A model generated the notes under the pieces. It ran no database searches and was not told the origin of the DNA. It saw nothing but the letters and a program-made list of their open reading frames with translations. Shown in pieces: positions 23,025 through 34,775 of a stretch of DNA of 64,000 nt. The position numbers were made by a program, and so were the translations under genes. Source of the stretch: Adiantum capillus-veneris (taxonomy: Eukaryota; Streptophyta; Polypodiopsida; Polypodiales; Pteridaceae); the NCBI GenBank assembly GCA_014529385.2, contig CM043953.1, positions 90,390,842 through 90,454,841 of the forward strand. The letters run 5' to 3'. Each line of letters begins with the position of its first letter. Within the stretch, counting starts at the first letter, position 1.

Positions 23025-23054
23025 GTCATATTTGACCTCCGAGGATGATAATAA

Positions 23055-23469
23055 AATCTATCTATCTATCTATCTCTCTCTCTCCCTCCCTCCCTCTAAC
23101 TCTATCTCTATTCTCTATTTCCCTCTCTTTCTCTTTCTCCCTCTACCTCTGTTCTCTCTTTCCCTCTTTCCCCCCCCCCTCTCTCTCATTCTCTTTCTAT
23201 CTCTATTCTCTCTCTCTCTCTCTCTCTATCTATCTCTACCTCTATCTCTATTCTCTCTCTCCCTTTCCCTCTCTTTCTCCATCTCTACTCACATTCTCTA
23301 TTCTCTCGCTCCCTCTCATTCTATCTCTCCCTCCCTCTCCCTCTCTTTCTCTATCTCTACTCACTTCTCTCTACCTCTATCTCTATTCTCTCTCTCCCTT
23401 TCCCTCTCTTTCTCCATCTCTACTCACTTTCTCTATTCTCTCGCTCCCTCTCATTCTATCTCTCCCTCC

Positions 23470-23531
<62 letters not shown>

Positions 23532-23640
23532 TTCTATCTCTACCTCCCTCTGTTTCCCTCTCTTTTTCTATCGCTACTCTCTTTATTTCTCCCTCCCCTC
23601 TCTCTCTCTCTCTCTCATTTTTAAAACTCTATTTCTTTCT
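23055..23640. repeat. polypyrimidine tract downstream of the LINE
   Basis: Nearly 600 bases of C/T-rich DNA. It includes (TCTA)n at the LINE 3' end and a segment (23085-23180) matching 18715-18800. A ~135-bp tandem duplication starts at 23236 and 23371, and a long (TC)n lies at 23470-23527. Confidence 0.92.
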
Positions 23641-24127
23641 CTACTCCCCCTCTTTCATTTCTCACGTTTTTTTCTATTTTATTTACTTAAACCTATTTCT
23701 TTTTCTATTTCTCTCACAATCCATTTGCAAACAAATCTACTCTTATATCCATTTGCAAACAAAGCTACTCGAGTATCCATTTGTAAACAAAGCAAACAAG
23801 TTTACAATGATACGCAAGAAGATCTCTCTACTTCACTAAGCAACCTACATCAAAAAATGATTAACGATAATCTCTATTGCATCAATCGATCAACTGAATG
23901 AGGTATGTGCACTTCTTAATCTCGTATTGTTTCTATCTTTATGCATGTAGTTGTGTGTCCATGCGCGCGCGTGTGTGTGTGTTTGTATGTGTGTGTGTGG
24001 AGTAGAATACAATAGGGAAAGACGGAGGGGAAATTTTGTGATCACCTTAAGTTGTAGATATGGTTGACCGTTAGGTTGAGCGTCCTATGATGATCGCAGT
24101 AAGCTCCCCTTCACAAACGACTGAAAC

Positions 24128-24208
<81 letters not shown>

Positions 24209-24888
24209 GGAGAAGGAGGGGAGAGATGGACAAGGGAGAGAGGTAGAGGGTGTGGGAGGTAGAGTAGGGAGCGTTGGGCAAGGTGCGAATGCGATGGCAG
24301 AGAAGAAGAGGGCAGAGTATGCCGCAAATACACGACATACTCTGCCCTTCTTTGTTTTTTAGGTGCAAGTGATTACCGCGAATATTACCACGTCTATTAC
24401 CATGTAACGTCATTTCAAACGGATACAAATATTTTCGAGGTACAGGGCGGGGGGGTGGGGTGGGGTACAAACCACCCCCCTCTACCCTTAGATACACATA
24501 ATGTCATATATAGCCTTGTGATTTTTTATGATTCTTTTCTTTTGTTTAATTTTTTCTATTGAATGTTTTATACTAACATGTACTTAAATAATTAGCATAT
24601 GTTTATTTGTAGGACTTCTAGATGTTCTTTTATATGTATTTTTTAATCCTTTTGTACCATTTACGATTAAAAATCAAACCATTTAGTATAAGTATTGATT
24701 GTACTTTATTTCAAAAAAATTGTAGCACTCATTGCACTTTATTCTCTTTGTATTTTTAGTCATTTCTCTTTTTTTGTTGAAATATATAATCGACACTACT
24801 TTATCTAATTAATTGTTTATTTTTTAGGACACATATAACTAAATATAATTTTCTTGAATTATAATCTCTCTTTCGCGTGTGTGCAGGA
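23641..24888. other. non-coding stretch with microsatellites
   Basis: No gene is recognised. 23719-23792 holds three ~28-bp tandem units on ATCCATTTGCAAACAAA. 23961-24000 is GT/GC-rich. 24131-24200 is (TG)n then (AG)n. 24310-24347 is a 12-bp-arm hairpin. 24500-24880 is AT-rich and may be 5' intron or leader of the CACTA transposase, ending GTGTGTGCAG at 24888. Confidence 0.65.
24310..24347. repeat. inverted repeat (hairpin) next to GA-rich tract
   Basis: GGGCAGAGTATG (24310-24321) and CATACTCTGCCC (24336-24347) are perfect inverted arms with a 14-base loop. The stem extends with mismatches into the flanking AAGAAG/CTTCTT. Confidence 0.8.
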
Positions 24889-27800
24889 TGACTAAGATGA
24901 TCATGGCCCTGAACACGATCGGATGCTCAAAGACAAACTCCCTTGTCCTTGCGATAAGTGCAAAAGGGCAATCTCTTGCTTGAGGCGCATTGCTTTGGAG
25001 CACGTGGAGAATGAAGGGCTTTGGCATCCTCGAAAAAGCACTCGAAGAGATGAGAGCACCACTCACCCCTCGCTTGAGGAGGTGCCCATTGGTCTGTATT
25101 CTGTGGTGGTGTGTCGGTGTGCAAGGCCAAACGACAGAGACGAGCTTTTGGACAAATTAGGCATGGCTCATGGTGATCCTCCCACTAGCTCTACTTTGAC
25201 AGCTCCTACTCTGGCGTCTCAATCGCACTTTGAGGTAGGGGATGAGTACATGTTCGACATGTGTGATGAGTTACTGACTCATGAACGCAACGTGTGAAAG
25301 GAGGATTGTCAGCCATACACTCAACGAGCAGCGGCAATGGAGGACAGGTTGTTGATGAGTGCCGGAACACCTCTTTACGATGGTGCATAGTACTCGATGC
25401 TACGGGCATCATTGGAAGTCCTCAACTTACAAGCAAAACCTGGTTGGAGCACTGCACGCATCGATGCACTCCTTATGTAAGTTCGTTATATGGGCTTTTT
25501 TTATAAAACTCTCTTGCTCCATGGTGCCTCCTTGCAATTTTATTAATACGCTTGTTTGTTGTAGTTTGATGGGCAAAATGTTGCCAAAAGATCACCACAT
25601 GCCTCCGAATCGTCGACGAGCTAGATCGTATGTCACTGCACCTGACATGGAGTATGAGTGCATCCACACGCGCATCAACGATTGTATCAGTATACCGCAA
25701 TGAGCACGCACATGGAGTATGAGTGCATCCACATGTGCATCAACGATTGTATTAGTATACCGCAATGAGCACGCACATGCTACCTCATGTCCCATGTGCG
25801 GGAAAGCACGCTACAAGACCGGAGTGAGCGGGGTGCACCTACCCTGCAAGGTATTGAGACAATTTCCATTAATCCCTCGCATTCAACACATGTTTGCAAG
25901 TAGGTCTATCATGGAGCTTCTTGCGTGGTACGCCAACTACCACTCAAAATGATGGAATAATGTGTGTCCCTGCCGATTCACCTGCATGGAGGTACATCAA
26001 AACTCAATGGCCAGAAATTGGGATAGAGCCTCAACACTTGAGGCTTGGGTTAGCAAGTGATGGTTTGGCACTAATTCTACCTCATGGAGCACTTGGCCTA
26101 TGGGGATCGTCAACTACAATATTCCACCATTTGAGATAACCAAGAAGGGCAATATAATTCTTTCCTTGCTTGTGCAGGGAAGTACAAAGTGTTGAATATT
26201 GATGTCTACCTTGAGCCTCTCATCGAGGAGTTGGAGGAGTTATGGAGAGGCATCCCTGTTGTAGATTTCTCACTTGCAAAGGGGGGGAGAGAAGACATTG
26301 TTAGGGGAATCCTCATGTAGATAGATTTTGGCATCTCCCTTTCCGTTCTTTGTCTAATTATCTCCCTTTAGTTTGAAGCTTCTCTTTAACAATATGATAT
26401 GTATGCAGGGTTGTCCACATCGGGCCACAATGCATGTCCTACTTACTAGCCATCATTGGTGAAAGAGATGCCGGATGCCTTGCGCAAGGTAATCTATCCA
26501 AACAACCGTCGTTCATTACCCCAAGGTCATAGCAAGCACAAGGCTCCAACAAATGGGAAGATGCCTCTAAAGCTGATGATGGAAAATTAAGAAACTATTT
26601 GGGAAGAGCACTACAACAACAATCAGGCTCCGAGTACTCCACCAAAAGGTATGTCAAGGTATTCCATATTTTTAAGGCTACCATATTGGAAGGACTAAAA
26701 AATAAAACACTTCTTGGATCCCATGCACATATTCAAGAATGTAGCCCACACCCTGTGGGACCAGATTATTGTCAAGAAGGACTCATTTGAAGGTTTTGAA
26801 ATGACTCTCCTCCTCTGGTACTCCATGTCGTGCTCCCAATGGGAAGATTGTGCTTCCTAAAGTGCCATGGATGTTAGCCAAAGAAGAATTGGAAAAAGTG
26901 AAGGGTACCATTGCGTCTGTTCGCACACCAACAATATACATGAGATCGCTAAAGGGAGCTTTCACAAAAGCGATGAAAGATGGAAAAGTGTTCAATTGTA
27001 TGGGTTGAAGTCCCATGATTGGCACAAGATTCTTTAGGTAATGTCCCTTTCTCTATTCTCTCTATTGTTTGTTTTTTAGGACACATATGATTTTTGTGTA
27101 TGAGTTTCTGTCACTTTCCCTTCCTCTAGTTCACATTGTAGTTAATTATGCCGGTGAGTATGTGTATATGCCGAGACAAGAAAGTCAGGGATGCTATTTT
27201 TAAACTTGGAGAGCTAGTAAGGTACACCACAAGACTCCACTAAACTACAATTTTTTATGTACACAATAACCTCAACTAGCACTTAGTGTATTCTTGTGTG
27301 TTTTCTTGTAGATTTGTGAGCTCCAAGGAGATTGAAATAGATGCTATCCCTGCTGCTCAAATATTTGTAGTAGAAACTGTGTGTACCATTGAGGATGCAT
27401 TTCCTCAAGCGGTCCTCCTCAGTCAAATCTACCTCTTGGTTCACGTGGTTGAGGAGATCACTATATGTGGAGTAATGCATGCAGGATGGATGTTCTTTTT
27501 AGATAGGTTTTTAAAGACTCTCAAAGATTTTGTGCGGCTACGGTCTCAACGAGAGGCATGTACGGCCAAAGGGTGGATCGTGCAAGAGGCATTTGTTTAC
27601 ATCTCAGAGTATTTGGCACAAGTTGATCCTTCAATGCCTCGCATGTGGTCAGACGAGGAGGATGCAAGGATGACTTCACAGTTGCCAAGTGGAAAGGGAA
27701 AATTATTTAACATGGATATGAATCTATCCCGAGTGGTCAATAAATTTTGTATTCTCAATGCAAAGGTTATGACCAAGTGGGTGGACTTGTGGACAATGGC

Positions 27801-28597
27801 AAAGGCAAGGTGTTTGCAAGAGAGAGAAGCATGGAAACAAGTACATGGAGGAAGGAGGGCACCCCCAGTGCCTAGACACCTTGCATGTTTCCCAGATCTC
27901 ATTACTGTGGAGTGGATTCATGAGAGAATGACCGAAGCAAAAGCGTGCAAATAAGACATCATCGACAAAGAATGGGAGTATGCACGAGGCTGCGTACCAA
28001 AGGTAGAGTACTCATATACATAAACCATATTGTATAGTTTTTTCTTGATTTTATCTTTGTAATTGATATAAGTTATTTTTCTATCTTGTAGTGCCTTTCC
28101 TTTAACCCGGTCAAAGGGTCGTCACTTTTGTACGCACCACATTGACGAGCATAGAACCACCATGGACAATGGAATCATGGGCAACTTTGACACAAATGGT
28201 GATGAAGACATGTACCGTGGAACTATTGAAAGGATACTAAAGTTTAATTTTAGAACCTTTCATACCTTCATCTTTGAGTGCAAGTGGTTTGCAAATGTAT
28301 CAAGACGACATGAGAATGGCCTCTACATGGTGGACTCTAGTGTGCATCACACAGGGAGTTTTTCCATGCAATTGTGAGCATGTGAGTGATTACCTTTTTT
28401 ATTCTTATTTGCTTGTAACATTAATTATACCAATGTTACTCACTTTGAGCTTCTCTTTATAGGTCATCTATATCCCAGCAATCCAATGATCAAAAATTTG
28501 GTTTAACACCTCGGGGGAGAACCATTTTTGCCACTAATGAAGTGGAGACCATCTTTGACCCTCTTGCACCTCATACTTTGGATTTATGGGAATAGGA
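24889..28597 (+). pseudogene. CACTA (En/Spm-like) TNP2-type transposase, intron-bearing and decayed
   Basis: CACTA transposases bind terminal repeats and cut the element out. Domains in order: transposase-associated N-part (LPCPCDKCKRA, 24935-24967); Transposase_21 core (CPMCGKARYK, VLRQFPLIPRIQHMFASRS, ADSPAWRYI, LRLGLASDGLA, NIDVYLEPLIEELEELWRG; about 25790-26260); FLRLPYWKGLKNKTLL and FKNVAHTLWD (about 26670-26760); CMGLKSHDWHKIL (about 26998-27035); DUF4218 (VMHAGWMFFLDRFLKTLKDF, 27470-27530, to PSMPRMWSDEED); DUF4216 (IELN-like LKFNFRTFHTFIFECKW, 28225-28290). Several GT...AG introns fit, for example ending GTATGCAG near 26409 and TTCTTGTAG near 27311. Many stops and a 65-bp duplication (25646-25775) inactivate it. 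Terminal inverted repeats were not found. Confidence 0.88.
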
Positions 28598-28650
28598 TCG
28601 TGCTAGCTATGGTGGATGAAAGAAAAACATCGTACACACAAATGAGTGTG

Positions 28651-28902
28651 TGTTGGTTAGATAATCACTTAAGCAAATTAGTTTCCAAGATCAATTAACT
28701 TGGACTCATAAACACAATCTTGAGGATCTGCTAAGCCATCTCAAGCTCACCATAAACAAGAAAGATGTAATTCAAAATAGACTTGTGTTTATTCATTCAT
28801 AAAATGAGCTTTAAGTAGCTCTAAAGCCTTGCTCCACATCATGTGGGATAATTCTCCTTGACTCACACTTTAGGACAAAGCTCTCTTTACAATCCTCCCC
28901 TT
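28651..28902 (-). repeat. polypurine tract and 3' LTR of copia remnant B
   Basis: On the minus strand AAGGGGAGGAT (28892-28902) precedes TGTAAAGAGAGC (start 28891). The proposed LTR ends CTAACCAACA at 28651, about 241 bp, with a TG...CA frame. The right boundary is inferred without a second LTR. Confidence 0.6.
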
Positions 28903-29179
28903 GAGGTTTGGACTAAGACAAAATACTGAAGATGCAATATTCATGCATAATGATAAGTTGGTATCCACACAGGATGGTAATATCTACATAGGGTGACAAA
29001 ATCCACACAAGATGATAATATCCACACAGGAAAATAAAAGTCCTCCCCTACAAGTAGAGAGGCTGCATCTTCAAAGTATATCGTCATAAAAGACAAGGTT
29101 GTTCTCGCCTTTTCCTTCTTCTTTGTCTTCTACCATGTGAGCTGCTCCTTTGATAGGTCTCTTCACCCTTCGTAGCTTT

Positions 29180-29967
29180 TTTTGTTGCTTCTACTACTAC
29201 TACTTTGTCCAATGCTAATGCCTCCATTTGTGTAGCATCGAGAAGGAGTGTGTCCCTTCTTACCGTATTTGTTGCAAGGTTTGTTTGTGTAGCAATCTTT
29301 CGCTACGTGTCCCATTCTTCCACATTCATAACACTTTCTTCCAGATGATGATATCGATGGCGAATATCTTCCCCTTGAGGATGGCGTGACAAAAGTCCCT
29401 CCTGATGATGTTAATGAATTTTTTTGCTTTCTTTCTTCTGCTTGGATTGAGTTGATGACATCTTTTTTTCTTCTACTTGGATTGAGTTGATGACATCTTG
29501 GAAAAGTGGAGCCGATTCTTCTTCTTCAAGAATTGTGACTAAGTGGTCATAAGAAGGTGGAAGTGCACTTAATAGTACGGTCACTTTGTTGTCTTTTGAT
29601 ACTTTGACCTATATGTAAGTGAGCTGCATGACAATGCTCTTAAGCCTATTTACTAGGCTAGCAATGTTCTCCCCTTCAGTTTCATATTGATCTTGTAAAG
29701 TTGTCTTTTGAGACTAACTTTACTTCTTTTGGCCTTGGCTCCAAAATTTCTTTTTACGACATGCCAGGTTTCATGTGCATGCTTACATTCGTCTATGAGA
29801 TGCACATAGTTGTCATGTAAGGAGGTGATGATAGTACCTAATGCTTGTTCGTCTTTGGCCAAATTTTGTGCACTTGCTATGAGCGTAGATGCCCTAGTGT
29901 GCACTCCATTGGGTTCGGCTTGTTGTTCTAAGGCAGTGCTTATGACAGTCCATAAACATTTTCTCAT
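29180..29967 (-). pseudogene. copia gag with two zinc knuckles (frameshifted)
   Basis: The copia capsid-like gag (UBN2 type) is seen in DEQALGTIITSLHDNYVHLI, HETWHVVKRNFGAKAKRS and SLKRQLYKINMK. In other frames follow LVNRLKSIVMQLTYI, LLSALPPSYDHLVTILEEEE, CYECGRMGHVAKDC (about 29345-29305) and a second knuckle, CNKYGKKGHTPSRC, whose second Cys is Tyr. A 35-bp tandem duplication (near 29436-29505) breaks the frame just upstream of the knuckles. Gag would form the particle and bind RNA. Family recognition is firm. Confidence 0.85.
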
Positions 29968-30000
29968 TAGGTATCCTCTTAACTTTGTTTGCTAGGTGTG

Positions 30001-31511
<1,511 letters not shown>

Positions 31512-31962
31512 GATGCATAAAAGAGTAGTAGCCCTAGATGCAGTGTTCGAGAAAAATCAATTTCATAAACATACAAACCTCCCTTCAGGGTGGATCCAAA
31601 CAAAAAAAATTGTAAAATAATTGGTATTTTTTACAATTTAACTCTATTTTTTAAAATTTTTTAAGTGGGTTTTCTTCTTCTCCCCCTTCCTTCAACCGAT
31701 TGATTTGGTTTTCCAACCGGCTCAAGGGTAAGTTGAGACACACTTTTCTCGCACACTGCCTAGATGCAAGACCAACTATATACTTGATAGTTTCCTTTGT
31801 TCTTCTTCTGTTTACATTGTACTAAGAATGGCGGAGCAATCATTGTGACTAAATGTATTTATACATAATTGAACAACCGCCCATAAATGTATGTCTATGC
31901 AGCACTGCTCTCCTCTATTTATTGTATCTTCCAACTTCTTCTTGAGCTAAGTGGCAGATAAT

Positions 31963-32374
31963 AATTTTTTTTTGGGAAAATTACCAAAATGCCCCTCTAA
32001 TTTGTGAAAATTCCCAATATATCCTTGAAATTTCAAAAATTCCCAAAATACCCTTGTATCTATTTTAGTTGGATTGTTCAAGGTTTTCTATTCTTCATTT
32101 CTTTTTTCCAATTGAGGTCCGTCCATTCTTGAGCGCTCAACATGTAATTTGTCGCAAATTACCTCACAAAAAAGGCAATTATGTCTAAATATAACGATAG
32201 ACAATCACTTTTCTTATGAAAAGCTACAAATTTTTTATGTCTTTGGAGAAATTTAATCTCACAACCAAGGGTATTTTGGGATCTTCAACCAAGGGTATTT
32301 TGGGAAGTTTAGAAAATATGAAGGGCATTTTGGCACAAATCAGATGGGTATTTTGGTAATTTTCCCCAAAAAAT
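31963..32374. repeat. foldback / MITE-like element (~410 bp)
   Basis: Inverted arms of about 95-110 bp: GGGAAAATTACCAAAATG at 31974 is matched by the complement of CATTTTGG and ATTTTGGTAATTTTCCC ending at 32366. Both arms continue with CCAAAATACCCTTG-type repeats. The right arm has an extra 24-bp duplication (32262 and 32286). The centre (32060-32260) is AT-rich and non-coding. No target duplication could be fixed, so the class is uncertain. Confidence 0.65.
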
Positions 32375-32398
32375 TTTCTATAATCAAAATGTATGCCG

Positions 32399-32399
<1 letters not shown>

Positions 32400-32466
<67 letters not shown>
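32400..32466. repeat. (CT)n(AT)n microsatellite
   Basis: About 30 bases of CT followed by about 36 bases of AT, immediately beside the foldback element. Confidence 0.95.
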
Positions 32467-32468
<2 letters not shown>

Positions 32469-32799
32469 TTGGTATCAACAGGATTTGATCTACCACATCC
32501 TATCTCTGGCTTGGTCTAATCACTAGTCGAGATCGGACGGGATATTATATCTACTACATTGTAACTCTCTGATTTACTTTGACCTTTTTTTCATTACTCT
32601 ATCGTCTACATCTGATGGGAACTATGCCATTCTTTCATAAAAAGGAGAGTATTACACTGAACTCAATGTATGTACTCTCTACCATACCCCACCACGTGGG
32701 TCTATTGATAAGCTGCCACTTCGATTTCCCTAAAATTGGGTAGATTATAAAAACACTTTCATAAGAGAAACGGGGGAATAAACTGATTTTTAGACTTAT

Positions 32800-33033
32800 T
32801 TAGCAATGCTCTGTTCGGTGAGGGCTACTGAAGGGGTCTGACGAAGAGATACCAGGGTGGATACATCCCCCCCACGCGCGGTTTTTTTTGGGGGTGCATG
32901 AGGCTGATAACGCCGCGCTATACTGAGCCGATGAGGTGGGATATTCAAGACCGCCTAGCTGCCGTGACCTTTCCTTCCCTATGGGGGCTCCACAGCCAGC
33001 TATGAATGGGATACATGGAGTTGGCATTGCCAT
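32800..33033 (-). other. 77-codon ORF of unknown origin
   Basis: A GC-richer open frame on the minus strand containing CIPFIAGCGAPIGKE, LGGLEYPTSSAQYSAA and CTPKK. I do not recognise it. Base composition differs from its AT-rich neighbours. An organelle-derived or microbial-like insert is conceivable but cannot be shown by reading. Confidence 0.25.
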
Positions 33034-33153
33034 ATAAGGTGAGCTCTATGCTCACTTAGTTTTCATTTAGCAGGGTGTGTGGGTTTTTTTCCTTCTATGC
33101 ATACTGTACATATATTTTTCTGTACGTGCTGCTACTTGATTGTCTTCAAAGTG

Positions 33154-33192
33154 ATGGCCCCCAACAAGAAAACTGCAGTGGAATCTACAGAG
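33154..33192 (+). other. candidate first exon (13 codons) with 5' splice site
   Basis: ATG at 33154 opens MAPNKKTAVESTE, directly followed by GTAATT. The downstream ~2 kb is non-coding with tandem repeats whose units end in acceptor-like TTTTTGCAG. The exon is too short to assign a function. Confidence 0.25.
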
Positions 33193-33337
33193 GTAATTTT
33201 GCTGATTAAAGGAGTGCTTCAACAAACTTTAACACTATGGTATTTTTCAAGAAGCCGTGCTATGATTCTGCTCAAACAATGGATTTAAGTTATGATTTTT
33301 GAGAATATTTTGTCTTCCTAAGAGCTATTTCAAAAGG

Positions 33338-34775
33338 TAATTGTAGTCATTTGAAGTAACACATACTATGGGTTTGACATGAGGCCAGGATGCAGGCTTA
33401 TCCCTTACTGTTGTTCTTTCATTGGTTATTGGTTTTACCGATAAGGAAACTTTGCTAAACTCACAGAACAATCATGGATAAATCTTGGATACGGGTAAGT
33501 GGTGTATCTGGGCTATACGGACTGGTTTTCGGTCGCATGTAAGTGTACTTTGGCTGTACTTTATGTATAAACTGTATTAAAGCATCAGATGGCCTTTCAA
33601 AGATAAATGCCAGATTGGGAATGCCTACTACTGACCCTAATCATGGTTTCTGACTTGATCGGATGATGGGCCGAAGTATACTACAAACTAAGAAGTAATT
33701 TGTAGTCAGTAGCAATAACTCAGAATATGGTTTGACTTTGAAGCACGGATGCTAGCTTATCCCTTACTGTTGATATTCCCTTTTGTTGGGTTTTACGACA
33801 GGAGATTATGCTAACTCACATAATAATAATGGATGGATTTTGGGTGCCAGATATTGGGATATCTGATATATACGAGCTCTGTTTCGGTCTTGTATAGGTT
33901 TACGTAGCTATAATCTGTGTATTCTTTATTTAGCACAGGCTGGCCTTCCAATGATAAATACCAAGTTGGGGATGCCAACTACTGACCCTAATTATGGTTG
34001 TTTTTTCTGATGGGCCGAGTTGTATTGTGATGGGCCGAGTTGTATTGGAAACTTATATGGGATTAGTAGTTCTACAACTAACGGGATGTTCTTTGTTGTG
34101 GATCATTCTTATTGCTGGTTTTACCGCAATAGACCGTGTTAAACTCATTGATTGCTTTAAGCTTTATCTTGGATGCGGAATTTGCATTATCTGAAGTATA
34201 TGGACTGTATGCGGCCCTATATATGGTATGGTTTTGGCTTTTTATCTGATCTATTTGGAGATTTTAGCCATATATCTGTATTCATGTCTCCTCTATGTGG
34301 TATATACGGGCTCTTTTTTTAGGCCTATGATATGGTATAACTCTAGTAAGGGAGGTTGGCCTTCCATTGATATGGCCTTGACAGAATGCCAACGACTAAA
34401 TCGTATCATTAATTTTTGCAGATCAGGTAGTATTCCCTTACTGATGGATCATACCTTATGTTGATTTTATCAACCATAGATTGTGTTAAAACTCACAAAA
34501 AATTTGAATCCTTTTCTTGGGTACTAGGATTTGAATTATCTGGTGTATACGGGCTATATTCGGCCTTGGATACAGTATAGCATAGCCTTGTATCTGGTTT
34601 ATACGTTATTTTTTTAGCATTATGTATCTCTCTGTATCTGGTCTAGACGGGCTCTTTTTTGGCATGATATACGATTTTACTGGAATATGGCACCGGTTGG
34701 CCTTCCAAGGGTATTGCCAGGATAGGAATGCCAACTACTATCTCTAATCTTGATTTTTGCAGATCAGGAGATGAT
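33338..34775. repeat. four tandem ~350-bp degenerate repeats
   Basis: Units approximately 33338-33690, 33691-34030, 34031-34430 and 34431-34775. Shared landmarks per unit: CTTATCCCTTACTGTTG, GGTTTTACC, AAACTCACA, TATACGGGCT, GGCCTTCCA, TGCCAACTACTGACCCTAA. The last landmark recurs at 33622, 33973, 34387 (diverged) and 34729, giving spacings of 351, 414 and 342. There is no coding capacity. Confidence 0.85.

Larger units (their letters stand above)
18826..23050 (+). mobile_element. non-LTR retrotransposon (LINE) with ORF1 and ORF2
   Basis: About 185 bases of 5' untranslated sequence are followed by ORF1, then ORF2 encoding APE-type endonuclease and reverse transcriptase. The 3' end has GATAATAAAA and a (TCTA)n/(TC)n tail starting at about 23055. 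ORF1 has one internal deletion with frame change, and ORF2 has one stop plus a C-terminal frameshift, so the copy is only lightly decayed. The C-terminal part after RT (FKYLGLEV, LVTPVLLYGVEVW) differs from common plant L1 elements. The clade is left open. Confidence 0.93.
28651..30000 (-). mobile_element. Ty1/copia remnant B: gag and 3' LTR without pol
   Basis: Minus strand: gag (29967 down to about 29180), a short non-coding stretch with a repeated GTGTGGAT phrase, a polypurine tract, then an LTR. No protease, integrase, RT or RNase H lies between gag and LTR. This is either a large internal deletion or a non-autonomous gag-only element. The 5' LTR is not identified. Confidence 0.8.

Noticed and set aside
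23032-23901. 289- and 264-codon open frames
   Set aside because: Same reason: polypyrimidine DNA lacks stop codons in these frames, so length is not evidence of coding.
33338-34775. Repeat array considered as CRISPR
   Set aside because: Units are ~350 bp and diverged throughout, in plant DNA; no short identical repeats with unique spacers.
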